NCBI GenBank assembly: GCA_032718475.1
Contig: JAUCBJ010008622.1
Location: 56,001-120,000, forward strand
Length of the DNA stretch: 64,000 bases
Direction: 5' to 3'
DNA from: Nemertoderma westbladi
Taxonomy: Eukaryota; Xenacoelomorpha; Nemertodermatida; Nemertodermatidae
The notes beneath the pieces are model-generated. The model did not search any database. It saw only the letters and a list, made by a program, of their open reading frames with translations, and had not been told where the DNA came from. The position numbers were made by a program, and so were the translations under genes. This document shows positions 45,145 to 54,720 of the stretch, piece after piece. How positions within the stretch are numbered: the stretch's first letter is position 1; each line of letters opens with the position of its first letter.

Positions 45145-45816
45145 GAATTCATTATAATGTATCTGCAGGGTGATGCTGGGTTTCACCTGGGACTAAGGGA
45201 ATTGAAATGGTATGTCGACGATGTGCCCATGACAACCGCCGTGGTCGATTTACTGGGAGTAGCCATACTTTAGGACAGTAGGCTTTGAATACATTATAAT
45301 GTATCTGCAGGGTGATGCTGGGTTTCACCTGGGACTAAGGGAATTGAAATGGTATGTCGGCGATGTGCCCATGACAACCGCCGTGGTCGATTTACTGGGG
45401 GTAGCCATACTTTAGGACAGTAGGCTTTGAATACATTATAATGTATCTGCAGGGTGATGCTGGGTTTCACCTGGGACTAAGGGAATTGAAATGGTATGTC
45501 GACGATGTGCCCATGACGACCGCCGTGGTCGATTTACTGGGGGTAGCCATACTTTAGGACAGTAGGCTTTGAATACATTATAATGTATCTGCAGGGTGAT
45601 GCTGGGTTTCACCTGGGATTAAGGGAATTGAAATGGTATGTCGACGATGTGCTCATGACAACCGCCGTGGTCGATTTACTGGGGGTAGCCATAATTTTGG
45701 CCAGTAGGCTTTGAATACAGTTATATTGTATCTGCAGGGCGATGCTGGGTTTCACCTGGGGCTAAGACTAAGAAGGAACTGAAATTGTACGTCGACAATG
45801 TGCCCAAGTGCAAGTG
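45145..45816 (+). repeat. 142-bp tandem repeat, 4.7 units, in piggyBac 3' region
   Basis: Units begin at 45145, 45287, 45429, 45571 and 45713 (GAATACATTATAATGTATC, then TGCAGGGTGATGCTGGG), exact 142-bp period and few differences, with the last unit diverged and partial. Each has an ATG and a 38-codon frame ending in TAG, which I regard as incidental. Confidence 0.9.
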
Positions 45817-46293
45817 TGTCAAAGGTTACAGAATTAAATAACGATTCCAAAACTGTTTCATTTTTGAAAATCTGATGAGCCGTTCATTTGATATGCCATG
45901 AGACGTAATGGTGTGAAATTTGAATTTTGGTTTGAATTTTGCCCGGTTCTGGGGTGTAAATAGTCTCTGTTTCCCGTACTGAAGGGGTTAAGCAGGAATT
46001 GCACAAAGTAAGTACTGTATATTCTACATAAATTATTAACATTGGGTTGCTTGTAGAATAGTCGTAGTCTGTCCTAGTGTCCAGAATAGCTCAACTGTCC
46101 TCGTGTTCAGTCTCCTTATATTTTATTCTTCTACATCTTTAATTTCGTCTGTTTCGATTGATTCACAACAATATATATATACATATAAGCAACTGGCTGC
46201 TCCTATAGGCGCACATAGAGCAAAAACACCACCTTCACCAATTTTAATTGATGTTAACGACGTATTGACTAACAGGGGGTTGTTATTAATATA

Positions 46294-46437
46294 TTAACTT
46301 AAAGGAAGAACAGGAGTCTTACACCCCCAATAATTTTATTACTTTATATAATTACTCTCTTATTACTTTTTATTACTTGTTATTTTATACCCCCATTTTA
46401 TTGGGGGTGTAAGAGTCATGTTCTTCCTTTAAGTTAA
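46294..46437. mobile_element. Hairpin MITE (copy A)
   Basis: Arms of about 38 bp: TTAACTTAAAGGAAGAACA and on to ACACCCCCAATA, and the inverted counterpart TATTGGGGGTGT to CTTCCTTTAAGTTAA, around about 68 bp of AT-rich centre. The transcript or single strand would fold into one long hairpin. No coding content. Confidence 0.75.
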
Positions 46438-46506
46438 TACCTTCACCAATGGTATTCGTAGTGGTTAAATATTGACAGTCAACATTTGATAACCAATGAA
46501 CGCTGG

Positions 46507-46704
46507 TTGCTATATGTAATTGCCAGTACTCCTGGCCCAATTAGGAAATACCTCTGAATTGATTGTCCATGGGATGGCAGCCACACCAAAACCAATATAT
46601 GCCATGAACAAGGTGACAGCCGTTACAAGCAAATAGGAGTATCCAAAATATGGGATGCGGATCAACGATTTCGAGATATAAAGGCAGAAAAGATAATAAT
46701 ACAA
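46507..46704 (-). pseudogene. MFS sugar/inositol transporter gene fragment (copy A)
   Basis: The minus strand encodes a hydrophobic helix (YLLVTAVTLFMAYIGFGVAA) followed by IPWTINSEVFPNWARSTGNYI. The latter is the 'PW.iNSEi.P.WARs.gN' signature of SLC2-family transporters, closest in memory to proton myo-inositol cotransporters (SLC2A13-like). Only about one exon's worth is present, without the rest of the 12-helix protein, and it is duplicated with the repeat (see 53260). Probably a captured or processed gene fragment. Confidence 0.6.
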
Positions 46705-47269
46705 GAGAAAAGTATGGACGACGCCAAGTTAGCCTAGTACTAAACTGCTTTACTCGAGCGAGATCTCCTAATCGAGGAGGATAGGGAAAGAGGGATCGAG
46801 CGGGAGTATGAACCCAGCCCCATCCACGAGTTGGAGAAAACCAATCCATTCAAGGAACCCGCTCCTCTCCAACCTATCCTTAACCCTATTAAACCAGGGG
46901 GGGAGGGGGGGTATCAATATGACCCGCCCCGTGGTTTTTTTGGTTATAACTCTGAAACAAACGCAGTGGAGAATCTGAAATTTTGTGAATTTTCCTAAAA
47001 ATCTATTGACTTCTTGATAGTTAAAACGGTTTTCAAAATTATTAGAAAGTTTTCTAGTTATAGCACCATTTTTTAACCCTACTTTTGGTACTTTTTTGAG
47101 GCGTTTTTTGAAAATTACATTTCATTAAATATGAATTGTAACATCTATATTTTGGATTTACATCGGTTTTTTGGTGTTTACAATTAGATGGAATCTAAAT
47201 TAATTTAGAAATTTCAAACATTTTTTTTCGGCGTGTGCCAATTTTGGTGCCAGCAATTAATTGAAGCAG

Positions 47270-47586
47270 TAGGCCTAGTCTCTGATTACAGCTGCGCTGG
47301 TAAATACAGCTGGTATATGTGTGTAAAATAATGTTGGTAGAATATTATTATAATTATTAGTTGAATAAGTACTATATATTCTTACCTGTTGTTGTTGGAA
47401 CTGTAGTTGGAGCTGTGGTTGTTGGAACTGTAGTTGGAGCTGTTGTTGTTGGAATTGTAGTTGGATCTGTGGTTGTAGGAACTGTTGTTGGAGCTGTGGT
47501 TGTAGGAACTGTTGTTGGAGCTGTGGTTGTAGGAACTGTTGTTGGAGCTGAAACTGAAATATATAAAATATAAATAAAACATATTA
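47270..47586 (+). repeat. Composite repeat copy B, 5' part
   Basis: TCTGATTACAGCTGCGCTGG leader, then about six 27-bp units (47391-47555), then AATAAAACATATTA where the LINE at 47587 begins. Resumes at 52260. Confidence 0.8.
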
Positions 47587-47879
47587 TTATTATTATTATT
47601 ATGTTTAATTTCGTGCAAGAACATTAATGTAAACATTATGTAGCACCGCACAACTCTACTGTAGGCTACTACTGTATCTATAAACTAATATAAAGCAACT
47701 ACAGTACCTAGCAGCTAGCACAATGTACTGTAAGAATGAGACGTTATTAATGGGCGCACCCAAAAAAAGAAAAGGAATGTAGAAACTATCGGCCATAAGT
47801 TAATAATGAAATACCAAAGTGTTCATAAATTGTATAGATTGAAAAGAGAATAGAGTACAAATTACTAATTGGATATAGG

Positions 47880-50744
47880 TTAGTTTTCATAGACCCCTAA
47901 AACAATATTCCAGCGAGATCTAAGCGTAGACATACCAATAGAGTTACAGGTACGAAGTATAGGATTTGAAGATATTGAAACACGATGTAACAGTGAAAAA
48001 ATAGCAGTACGACAAATTGATTTAAAAGTATTGATACGGTTCAAACAAAATAAAGTGTTGGCGTCTTCGGTACTACAATATGAAAATAATTGACGGAAAG
48101 CGTAATTGTAAGCTACCTTTAATCTACGTAAGGATTCAACACGAAACACAGACCATAGAGAACAACAGTATAAGTTATAACAATAAGTTTTGAAAATAAT
48201 GGATTTTATAGGTAAAGAGCATTTATTAAACGTTCTGGCTAATTGATTACCACGACAATATAAGGTTGATTTCAAACGCTTAATGTCAGGTTCATCAGAT
48301 AGGTTGCAACAGAGGGTATGCCCTAAGTAACAGTATTCTAGAACACAAGGGAGGATCATACCACAAAGGTATACGTCACCAGCTCGTCCAAATTGTGAAG
48401 GGATAAAATACATACACTTTGATTTAACGAAATTAAACATAACATCAAATTTAGCACCATAATCTTCACAAATTTTAAGTAAAGACCGTAAACCAAAAAT
48501 ACTGGGAGCCATTAAACTTAGATCATCGGCATACAATAGATGGTTGATTACAATATTACCAACCTTACAACCTGCAGGACATTTGTTCAATAAAATACTT
48601 AAGTCATTCAAGTATATGTTAAATAGAAGAGGAGAAAGCAAACTACCCTGTCGTACACCATTACATACAGTGAAGGGTACGCTTGTTGCGCTGCCCCAAC
48701 GTACCGCTAGCAATTGATTGGTATACCAAAAATATAGTAAACGTATTACACCAAGGGGAACTTTAAGATAAATTAACTTTTTAAAAAGTTTTACATAATT
48801 AACACGGTCGAATGCCTTAGAAGCATCCAAAAAAGCTGTAAAAGCAGGGGTGTCTCTAGATACAAAATAATGGACTGTCTCTTTAAATGCAAAAATACAG
48901 GTTTCAGTACCAAGACCGGGTTGAAATCCAAACTGGTTCGGCGTGATATTCACACAATTCGTAATTAGCATAAGGAAGCAAAACTCTAACAACTTGGAAC
49001 AAGCATTAGATGTGGCTATAGGTCTATAATTTAACTGATCAGTAAGTTTATTGTTCTTATTTTTAACGATAGGCATTAAGTGACTGGTAATTAACGAGAC
49101 TGGCAAAAACCCATGTGAAATAAATGAATTGAATAGTAAACTAAGAACAACCGCCAATCGACACCCTGCATAATACCAGCACTCAGGCGCCAACTGGTCT
49201 GGCCCAGAAGCCTTACCAAGTTTAAGACTAGCTAAAGCCTCTTCCACATTCCTTGGGAAAATATGGATTCTATCAGATCCATCCCAAGTTTCAAACTTAC
49301 TCTTTAAGAATGTAACGTCAGCCAAATCAGGCTCTACACTATTATATGTAGATTCGTAGCCATTACTAAACAAATTGGCAATGTCCTCATCATTGTGGGC
49401 ATTACCTATGATATTAGCACGTGGAACTTTTGTGTTACAGTGTTTTTGGGCGCAGTGCCAAAAATCCTTGCTGGAAGACAGGAACGACTGAGCTAACTTG
49501 TCATTTCTTATTGTTGCTTCATTTTTTCTACAATTTTTCAGCGCCAGTTTATACTGCGCGCAACTTTTACGTTTTAATTCCCATAGAATTCCAGAGCGAG
49601 GTTTACCGTTATCCCTCCAGTGTTGAGAAGCTTCAATAGAGGCTTCGCGCTTCTCCTTAACGAAGTCGTTCCAGCCAGGAATATGGACCCGCTTGTTATT
49701 ACTACAATTACCGGAAGAAGTTACTGGTATATGGATATCAGTGGCGGTGCTGAAAATATTACAGATTTCAGTGTAACAATTATCAAGCGCCCGTAAATGG
49801 ACAACATTACTACAATGAACATCACAGCAGATTATACTATCGAGAGGCAGAATCAAGTTGGAAAGATAGTCATTAACTTGATTTGTATAATTAAAAATGT
49901 TATTGGGCAATGCCTTGCTCCAATTAGGTACCGCAGTAAACTTGGGCTCACGATCAGCACAGCAGTGCTCCACTGAGCCCATGTTTATGTTGGTATCCAT
50001 AGAAACCGGTATATGATCACTACCTACCAAATTATATAAAAGCGAAATTTTAGATATAGAGGTATGAAAATCGTTACTAGAAATAATGTGATCAAGCCAC
50101 GAGACAGAACCGTGGGCTGAACTAATAAATGAGAAGGAATCAGTGGGTAATACAATTTTGTCTGAAAATGTAAGACCTGAAAAATTACAAAAACACTCCA
50201 GATTTTTACCAAAAGTATTAGCAGGGTTGGCGTTGAAATCGCCAATAATACAACTACGGCTACCGGGGTATTCGGTAACGATACCATGGCATTTACCCAG
50301 TAAAGAACTAAATAAATCACGATTAATAGGTGAGTCACATGGAGCATATATGTTAATAAAAAGCACCAAATTACCATCCGAGGTAGCTACTGTGCAACCC
50401 AGGAGACGCTCATCGTCATATTGTATACAAGTTACTAAGTGAGATATGGACTTTCTCCATAAGATAGCTAGACCCCCAAAGGGACGACCAGACCGGGGAC
50501 CATCTGATAAGTCTACCGAGGAAACCCCATACCCAAGAAATTCCGGATGTATAGAATTGAGTTTACTTAAGTCTTGCTTATAGAGCCACGTCTCTTGGAG
50601 AAATACAAGGTCATGTGAGTTACATAGGTCGAGAATAACCACACCGTTGTTATTCAAACCCGAACAGTTATATGTACAAACTCTAAGTGGGGCCTGTATT
50701 GGATCCATTGCGATTTGCTGAGTCACGACGAGGGCGCGAAACAA
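47880..50744 (-). CDS. LINE-D ORF2: APE endonuclease and reverse transcriptase
   Basis: 954 codons without interruption; a better start may be the Met at 50708. Endonuclease (residues about 20-250): TYNCSGL, FLQETWL, IIGDFNANP, SWLDHI, GSDHIPVS, all catalytic positions present. RT (about 500-800): IVKNKNNKLTDQLNYRPIA, NQFGFQPGLGTE, AFLDASKAFDRVNY (Asp), NGVRQGSLLSPLLFNIYL, HLLYADDLSLMAP (YADD), GHTLCCNLSD. No RNase H and no C-terminal CCHC. It matches CR1/L2-group LINEs in layout. It nicks target DNA and reverse-transcribes LINE RNA at the nick. Likely functional on sequence grounds. Confidence 0.9.
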   Translation of the reverse strand: MFRALVVTQQIAMDPIQAPLRVCTYNCSGLNNNGVVILDLCNSHDLVFLQETWLYKQDLSKLNSIHPEFLGYGVSSVDLSDGPRSGRPFGGLAILWRKSISHLVTCIQYDDERLLGCTVATSDGNLVLFINIYAPCDSPINRDLFSSLLGKCHGIVTEYPGSRSCIIGDFNANPANTFGKNLECFCNFSGLTFSDKIVLPTDSFSFISSAHGSVSWLDHIISSNDFHTSISKISLLYNLVGSDHIPVSMDTNINMGSVEHCCADREPKFTAVPNWSKALPNNIFNYTNQVNDYLSNLILPLDSIICCDVHCSNVVHLRALDNCYTEICNIFSTATDIHIPVTSSGNCSNNKRVHIPGWNDFVKEKREASIEASQHWRDNGKPRSGILWELKRKSCAQYKLALKNCRKNEATIRNDKLAQSFLSSSKDFWHCAQKHCNTKVPRANIIGNAHNDEDIANLFSNGYESTYNSVEPDLADVTFLKSKFETWDGSDRIHIFPRNVEEALASLKLGKASGPDQLAPECWYYAGCRLAVVLSLLFNSFISHGFLPVSLITSHLMPIVKNKNNKLTDQLNYRPIATSNACSKLLEFCFLMLITNCVNITPNQFGFQPGLGTETCIFAFKETVHYFVSRDTPAFTAFLDASKAFDRVNYVKLFKKLIYLKVPLGVIRLLYFWYTNQLLAVRWGSATSVPFTVCNGVRQGSLLSPLLFNIYLNDLSILLNKCPAGCKVGNIVINHLLYADDLSLMAPSIFGLRSLLKICEDYGAKFDVMFNFVKSKCMYFIPSQFGRAGDVYLCGMILPCVLEYCYLGHTLCCNLSDEPDIKRLKSTLYCRGNQLARTFNKCSLPIKSIIFKTYCYNLYCCSLWSVFRVESLRRLKVAYNYAFRQLFSYCSTEDANTLFCLNRINTFKSICRTAIFSLLHRVSISSNPILRTCNSIGMSTLRSRWNIVLGVYEN

Positions 50745-51915
50745 AGTACTTCTTTACTAACACCCCTTCCGGCCATGACTCGCATTCGAGAAGTTTATTA
50801 GAATCCGCCTGGTTAGCGCAACTTACAATGAAAGAGTTGTAAGAATTGTCATTCTTGTCAGGGTTCTCCGTAACGAGAGCGACTATATCATGGTTATCTT
50901 TAATGAAAGCGACAATCTCTTCTGAGGTTACTGTGGAGTCCAGTCTTGATATGAAAACCCGATTGTTAGAGGAAGATGGCTTCTTGGCCACCTGGAGGGC
51001 GGTAAAGTTGCCAGTACCAACTCTGGCTGGTGGCCGATTTCTCTCTTTCCGGTTACGAACGAGAGTAAACCCGTCGGGTACCTGAATGTCAGGTGGACCA
51101 CCACGCCCGGTAACAGAACCGCTTGGTGGAGGAACGGTAGACATAGACGGGGGTTGTTGTAAAACGACATTAGAATACAATGGTGCTGGCGGAGCCGTTA
51201 CAATGCTCGAAGATTCAGTAGGAAAAGGAGGAGATGCAGGAGATCTGTTCGCAGTCGCTCCATAAGTAGAAGTATTCATGGAAATAATACTTCCTGCAAC
51301 ATTGCAGAATCGAGAAGTGTCGCCAGTTGCACCGGCAACAGACAAAGCATTAACGGTAGCCAAGGCACACTTCATCGCTGTTTTCACTTCGACTAATTCA
51401 GCACGGGTCACAGTGTTCTTAAGAGCTTCAACATGACCAGACACCGTTTGATGTAGGTCGTTTACAAGGCTGTTGAGGTTCCTGAGTTCCTCCGCCTGGA
51501 CCATGTCGTGAATGGAACGTTTATCTGAAGACGGAAGTCTTGAGGGATCAAGCGCAAAGAAGGTTGGTCGAGAGTCGGAGTCGACGAAGGCACTCTCTTG
51601 GAAAACGGCGTAGATATCACAAGCATGAGCCTGGGATTTCTTTTTACCGATGCGTCCGATCCAGGCAGGTAGAGGACGGTCAGGAACTGCGCAACTCACA
51701 GCCTCTGAGTAGAGTAGTTGCTTCGCCGCCAGAATTTCCTCTCCAGAGTAAAAGTGGCAAATAACGGAAATCAAAGAAGATTTATTCAACCTTGACATTT
51801 CATACTGAATGAAACAAAGTAGCTCGTTGCGGATCAGTTGCGAGCGACCGGAACCAATCGACCGGAAGCAAAGAAGCGTCACCAAGGGGGGTAACATCGT
51901 TATCGTTAATGCCAT
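50683..51915 (-). CDS. LINE-D ORF1: RNA-binding protein with RRM-like domain
   Basis: 410 codons. Residues about 30-75 (NELLCFIQYEMSRLNKSSLISVICHFYSGEEILAAKQLL, quoted as separate parts NELLCFIQYEMSRL and FYSGEEILAAKQLL) form a helical domain common in LINE ORF1 proteins. A coiled-coil-like stretch follows (LNSLVNDLHQTVSG), then a Pro/Ser-rich linker, then an RRM-like fold (RVFISRLDSTVTSEEIVAFI to WPEGVLVKKYF, about 320-400). It stops after the ORF2 start, so the two ORFs overlap in different frames. It should coat LINE RNA. Confidence 0.8.
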   Translation of the reverse strand: MALTITMLPPLVTLLCFRSIGSGRSQLIRNELLCFIQYEMSRLNKSSLISVICHFYSGEEILAAKQLLYSEAVSCAVPDRPLPAWIGRIGKKKSQAHACDIYAVFQESAFVDSDSRPTFFALDPSRLPSSDKRSIHDMVQAEELRNLNSLVNDLHQTVSGHVEALKNTVTRAELVEVKTAMKCALATVNALSVAGATGDTSRFCNVAGSIISMNTSTYGATANRSPASPPFPTESSSIVTAPPAPLYSNVVLQQPPSMSTVPPPSGSVTGRGGPPDIQVPDGFTLVRNRKERNRPPARVGTGNFTALQVAKKPSSSNNRVFISRLDSTVTSEEIVAFIKDNHDIVALVTENPDKNDNSYNSFIVSCANQADSNKLLECESWPEGVLVKKYFVSRPRRDSANRNGSNTGPT

Positions 51916-52138
51916 CAGTTAGTAGAGAGTTGAAGTCGTCGTCATCAGAGTGATTAGTGTCTATACCTTCCAGATGACCCTGGGGTGTCAAAGAAGAACC
52001 ACGTTTAATTCTACAACTTTCACAGAGAAGTCGGTTGAGAAACATAGACAGGATAACACGACCTTGTGGCCCAGAGGGAGTCTCTGCAACATTGCAGTCG
52101 ATACAGCGCCGTGCCATTGCAGGCAATAAGAAGCCCAA
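51800..52138 (-). pseudogene. LINE-D 5' frame with Cys pairs (ORF1 N-terminus, frameshifted)
   Basis: 113 codons, ATG 52138. ARRCIDCNVAET and LLCESCRIKRG supply two C-x2-C pairs (zinc-binding-like), followed by an acidic stretch. It overlaps ORF1 (51915) in another frame by 116 bases. It may be the natural N-terminus of ORF1, now separated by a frameshift near 51850-51900, or a separate small ORF. Confidence 0.5.
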
Positions 52139-53051
52139 ACGAGCTCGAAACGGATTATGGGTATTGGTACAGCAAAAAAAAGATTGATGTATGGCAGTAC
52201 AGCAGTAGGCCTACTGCAGTACTGCTGGCACTATTTTAGTCCTATTACCTGAATGCATTATTAGAACAGAATTGTAATATTATTCGTTATAGTAGTAATT
52301 AGGTTATATATAAAGTAAATTGTAAATGTATTACCACTCTCAGTTAAACCCACCAGCTGGAGAAGAATGTGCGAATGCAAACTCCAGGAATCGCTTTTGT
52401 AGAGTCGCCAAGCGGAAGGATAAGTTAGAATGGGTAATTAACTCGCCCTTCTTCGACCCAGGCAGCCCAGTAAATGTCCCATTCTCTCGCACCGAAGTTG
52501 AGCTTTGTATAAATAAACTGTTCGCGTTATTTTCAAATTTTGGTGGCGGGCATATATAAAAATAAACTTTAATGAACGATTATTCCCAAAAGTCCTGGAC
52601 ACCGTGTGAAAAACCCGGAACGATAAACCGACCTGGTAGCTAAGTGGCATTAAAACTAGCACTGAGTATTTTATTGGGCCGTTTCGACTGAGACATACAT
52701 GTAAAATTGTAAAGCTTCCATGTGACCCATTTATTTATTATATTAAGCAGGAATTGCACAAAGTAAGTACTGTATATTCTACATAAATTATTAACATTGG
52801 GTTGCTAGCAGAATAGTCGTAGTCTGTCCTCCTAGTGTCCAGAATATCTCAACTGTCCTCGTGTTCAGTCTCCTTATATTTTATTCTTCTACATCTTTAA
52901 TTTCGTCTGTTTCGATTGATTCACAACAATATATATATACATATAAGCAACTGGCTGCTCCTATAGGCGCACATAGAGCAAAAACACCACCTTCACCAAT
53001 GATAATTGATGTTAACGACGTATTGACTAACAGGGGGTTGTTATTAATATA

Positions 53052-53187
53052 TTAACTTTAAAGGAAGAACAGGAGTCTTACACCCCCAATAATTTTATTA
53101 CTTTTATGTAATTACTCTCTTATTACTTTTTATTTTATACCCCCATTTTATTGGGGGTGTAAGAGTCATGTTCTTCCTTTAAGTTAA
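53052..53187. mobile_element. Hairpin MITE (copy B)
   Basis: Same inverted-repeat element as 46294-46437, with a shorter centre and one extra T in the left arm. Confidence 0.75.
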
Positions 53188-53256
53188 TACCTTCCTTCAC
53201 CAATGGTATTCGTAGTGGTTATTGACAGTCAACATTTGATAACCAATGAACACTGG

Positions 53257-53420
53257 TTGCTATATGTAATTGCCAGTACTCCTGGCCCAATTAGGAAATA
53301 CCTCTGAATTGATTATCCATGGGATGGCAGCCACACCAAAACCAATATATGCCATGAACTGAACAAGGTGACAGCCGTTACAAGCAAATAGGAGTATCCA
53401 AATTATGGGATGCGTATCAA
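53257..53420 (-). pseudogene. MFS sugar/inositol transporter gene fragment (copy B)
   Basis: Same FMAYIGFGVAAIPW and NSEVFPNWARSTGN signature. A short duplication (TGAACTGAAC at about 53357) shifts the frame upstream of it compared with copy A. Confidence 0.6.
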
Positions 53421-53984
53421 CGATTTCGAGATATAAAGGCAGAAAAGATAATGATACAAGAGAAAAGTATGGACGACGCCAAGTTAGCCTAGTACTAAAC
53501 TGCTTTACTCGAGCGAGATCTCCTAATCGAGGAGGATAGGGAAAGAGGGATCGAGCGGGAGTATGAACCCAGCCCCATCCACGAGTTGGAGAAAACCAAT
53601 CCATTCAAGGAACCCGCTCCTCTCCAACCCATCCTTAACCCTATTAAACCAGGGGGGGGGGGGGGTATCAATATGACCCGCCCCGTGGTTTTTTTTGTTA
53701 TAACTCTGAAACAAACGCAGTGGAGAATCTGAAATTTTGTGACTTTTCCTAAAAATCTATTGACTTCTTGATAGTGAAAACGGTTTTCAAAATTATTAGG
53801 AAGTTTTCTAGTTATAGCACCATTTCTTAACCCTACTTTTGGTACTTTTTTGAGGCGTTTTTTGAAAATTACATTTCATGAAATATGATTTGTAACATCT
53901 CTATTTTTTATTTACACCAGTTTTTTGGTGTTTACAAGTAGATGGAATCTAAATTAATTTAGAAATTTCAAACTTTTTTCGGCG

Positions 53985-54720
53985 TGTGCCAATTTTGGTG
54001 CCAGCACCAAATTTTGAAATTTATGACAAATTTGTAAATTGATTGTTTGAACCTGTTTTTTGCGCATTTGGAGTTTTTTGGGGTGCTGATTTCGATGGAA
54101 TATATACGAGTTGCACCAAGAGTATGAAACTTGTATTTTTCGGCGCGGTCTGCAAAATTTGGTGCCAGCACGAAATTTTGAAAATTCATTCAATAGTTAA
54201 ATTGCTTGTGACAACTTGTTTCTCGCGTTTTAGAGGTTTATGGCGGTTCTGAATTCAATGAAATAAATAAATATCTATCTAGACATCTGAAACTTGTATT
54301 TTTCGGAAGTGGGTGCAATATTTGGTGCTAGCACCAAATTTTGAAAACCACCAAATATATCAATTAATTGTTTTAAATTGTTTCTTGCGTTATACGGGTT
54401 TGTAAGGGTTGCGGTTCTGAATTCAATGGAATATGTAAACATTGCATAGGAGTGTTCAAACTTAAATTTTTCGCCGGTAGGTGTAAATTGTTGTGCCAGC
54501 ACCAAATTTTGGAAAATAAGCAAATTGATCATTAGATAGTATCATCTTGTTCCTTGCGGTATACGGGTTTATGAGGGTCCGGAATCCGATGGAATCAGCA
54601 AAAACCGCACTAGACATTTCAAACTTGTAGATTTTGGTGATGGGTACGAAATTTGGTGCTATCACCAAAATTTGCCATATTACGTCGAAAAAAACAATTA
54701 GCAATGATCTGGCAAATTAG
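53985..54720. repeat. Diverged tandem array, about 165-bp period, about 4-5 units
   Basis: Each unit carries a near-palindrome TTTGGTGCCAGCACCAAATTTTG or variant, at about 53993, 54158, 54320, 54492 and 54651. Each is followed by AAATTG, TTGTTTC(T)TGCG, GGTTTAT/GGGTT, (T/A)GATGGAATAT and AAACTTGTATTTTTCGG. Divergence between units is high, so it is old. Small minus-strand frames here (53954-54704) are repeat by-products. Confidence 0.75.

Larger units (their letters stand above)
30863..45987 (+). mobile_element. piggyBac transposon, interrupted by a BEL/Pao element
   Basis: 15-bp TIRs: CCCCTTCAGTACGGG at 30863-30877 and its exact reverse complement at 45973-45987. TTAA is present on both outer sides (30859-30862, 45988-45991), the target duplication of piggyBac. 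A paralogous site without the element exists at 52743-52746. Without the inner retrotransposon (32455-44641 plus one 5-bp duplication) it is about 2.9 kb. It carries one transposase gene and a 142-bp repeat array in the 3' region. Confidence 0.95.
45992..47269 (+). repeat. Composite repeat copy A, 3' part
   Basis: Continues 30858 past the piggyBac site. It matches 52747-53990: a 64-codon frame at 46103, hairpin MITE 46294-46437, a transporter-gene fragment (minus), a G-tract at 46899-46914, and an AT-rich block (TTCCTAAAAATCTATTGAC) to about 47260. Confidence 0.8.
47587..52259 (-). mobile_element. LINE-D: near-complete APE-type non-LTR retrotransposon
   Basis: Comparison with copies 1 and A (ACATATTAGAA) shows the insertion point, with ATTA on both sides. 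The 3' end on the minus strand is a (TAA)n/(ATA)n tail (47583-47600). Two main ORFs, ORF1 50683-51915 and ORF2 47880-50744, both open, overlap by about 60 bases. An extra frame 51800-52138 precedes ORF1. 4.67 kb in all. This is the most intact autonomous element in the window and could supply RT to non-autonomous elements. Confidence 0.88.
52260..53990 (+). repeat. Composite repeat copy B, 3' part (uninterrupted piggyBac site)
   Basis: Matches 30360-30858 joined to 45992-47250. The joint is at TTAA 52743-52746, showing the state before piggyBac insertion. It includes the LINE linker remnant (52330-52520), hairpin MITE, transporter fragment and G-tract (53652-53664). Confidence 0.85.

Noticed and set aside
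45157-45276. Repeated 38-codon frame containing YVDD in the 142-bp array
   Set aside because: YVDD is coincidental; no other RT motif and the frame ends with each unit.
45870-45885. CTGATGAG resembling a hammerhead core
   Set aside because: No GAAA partner, no stem II or stem I within reach.
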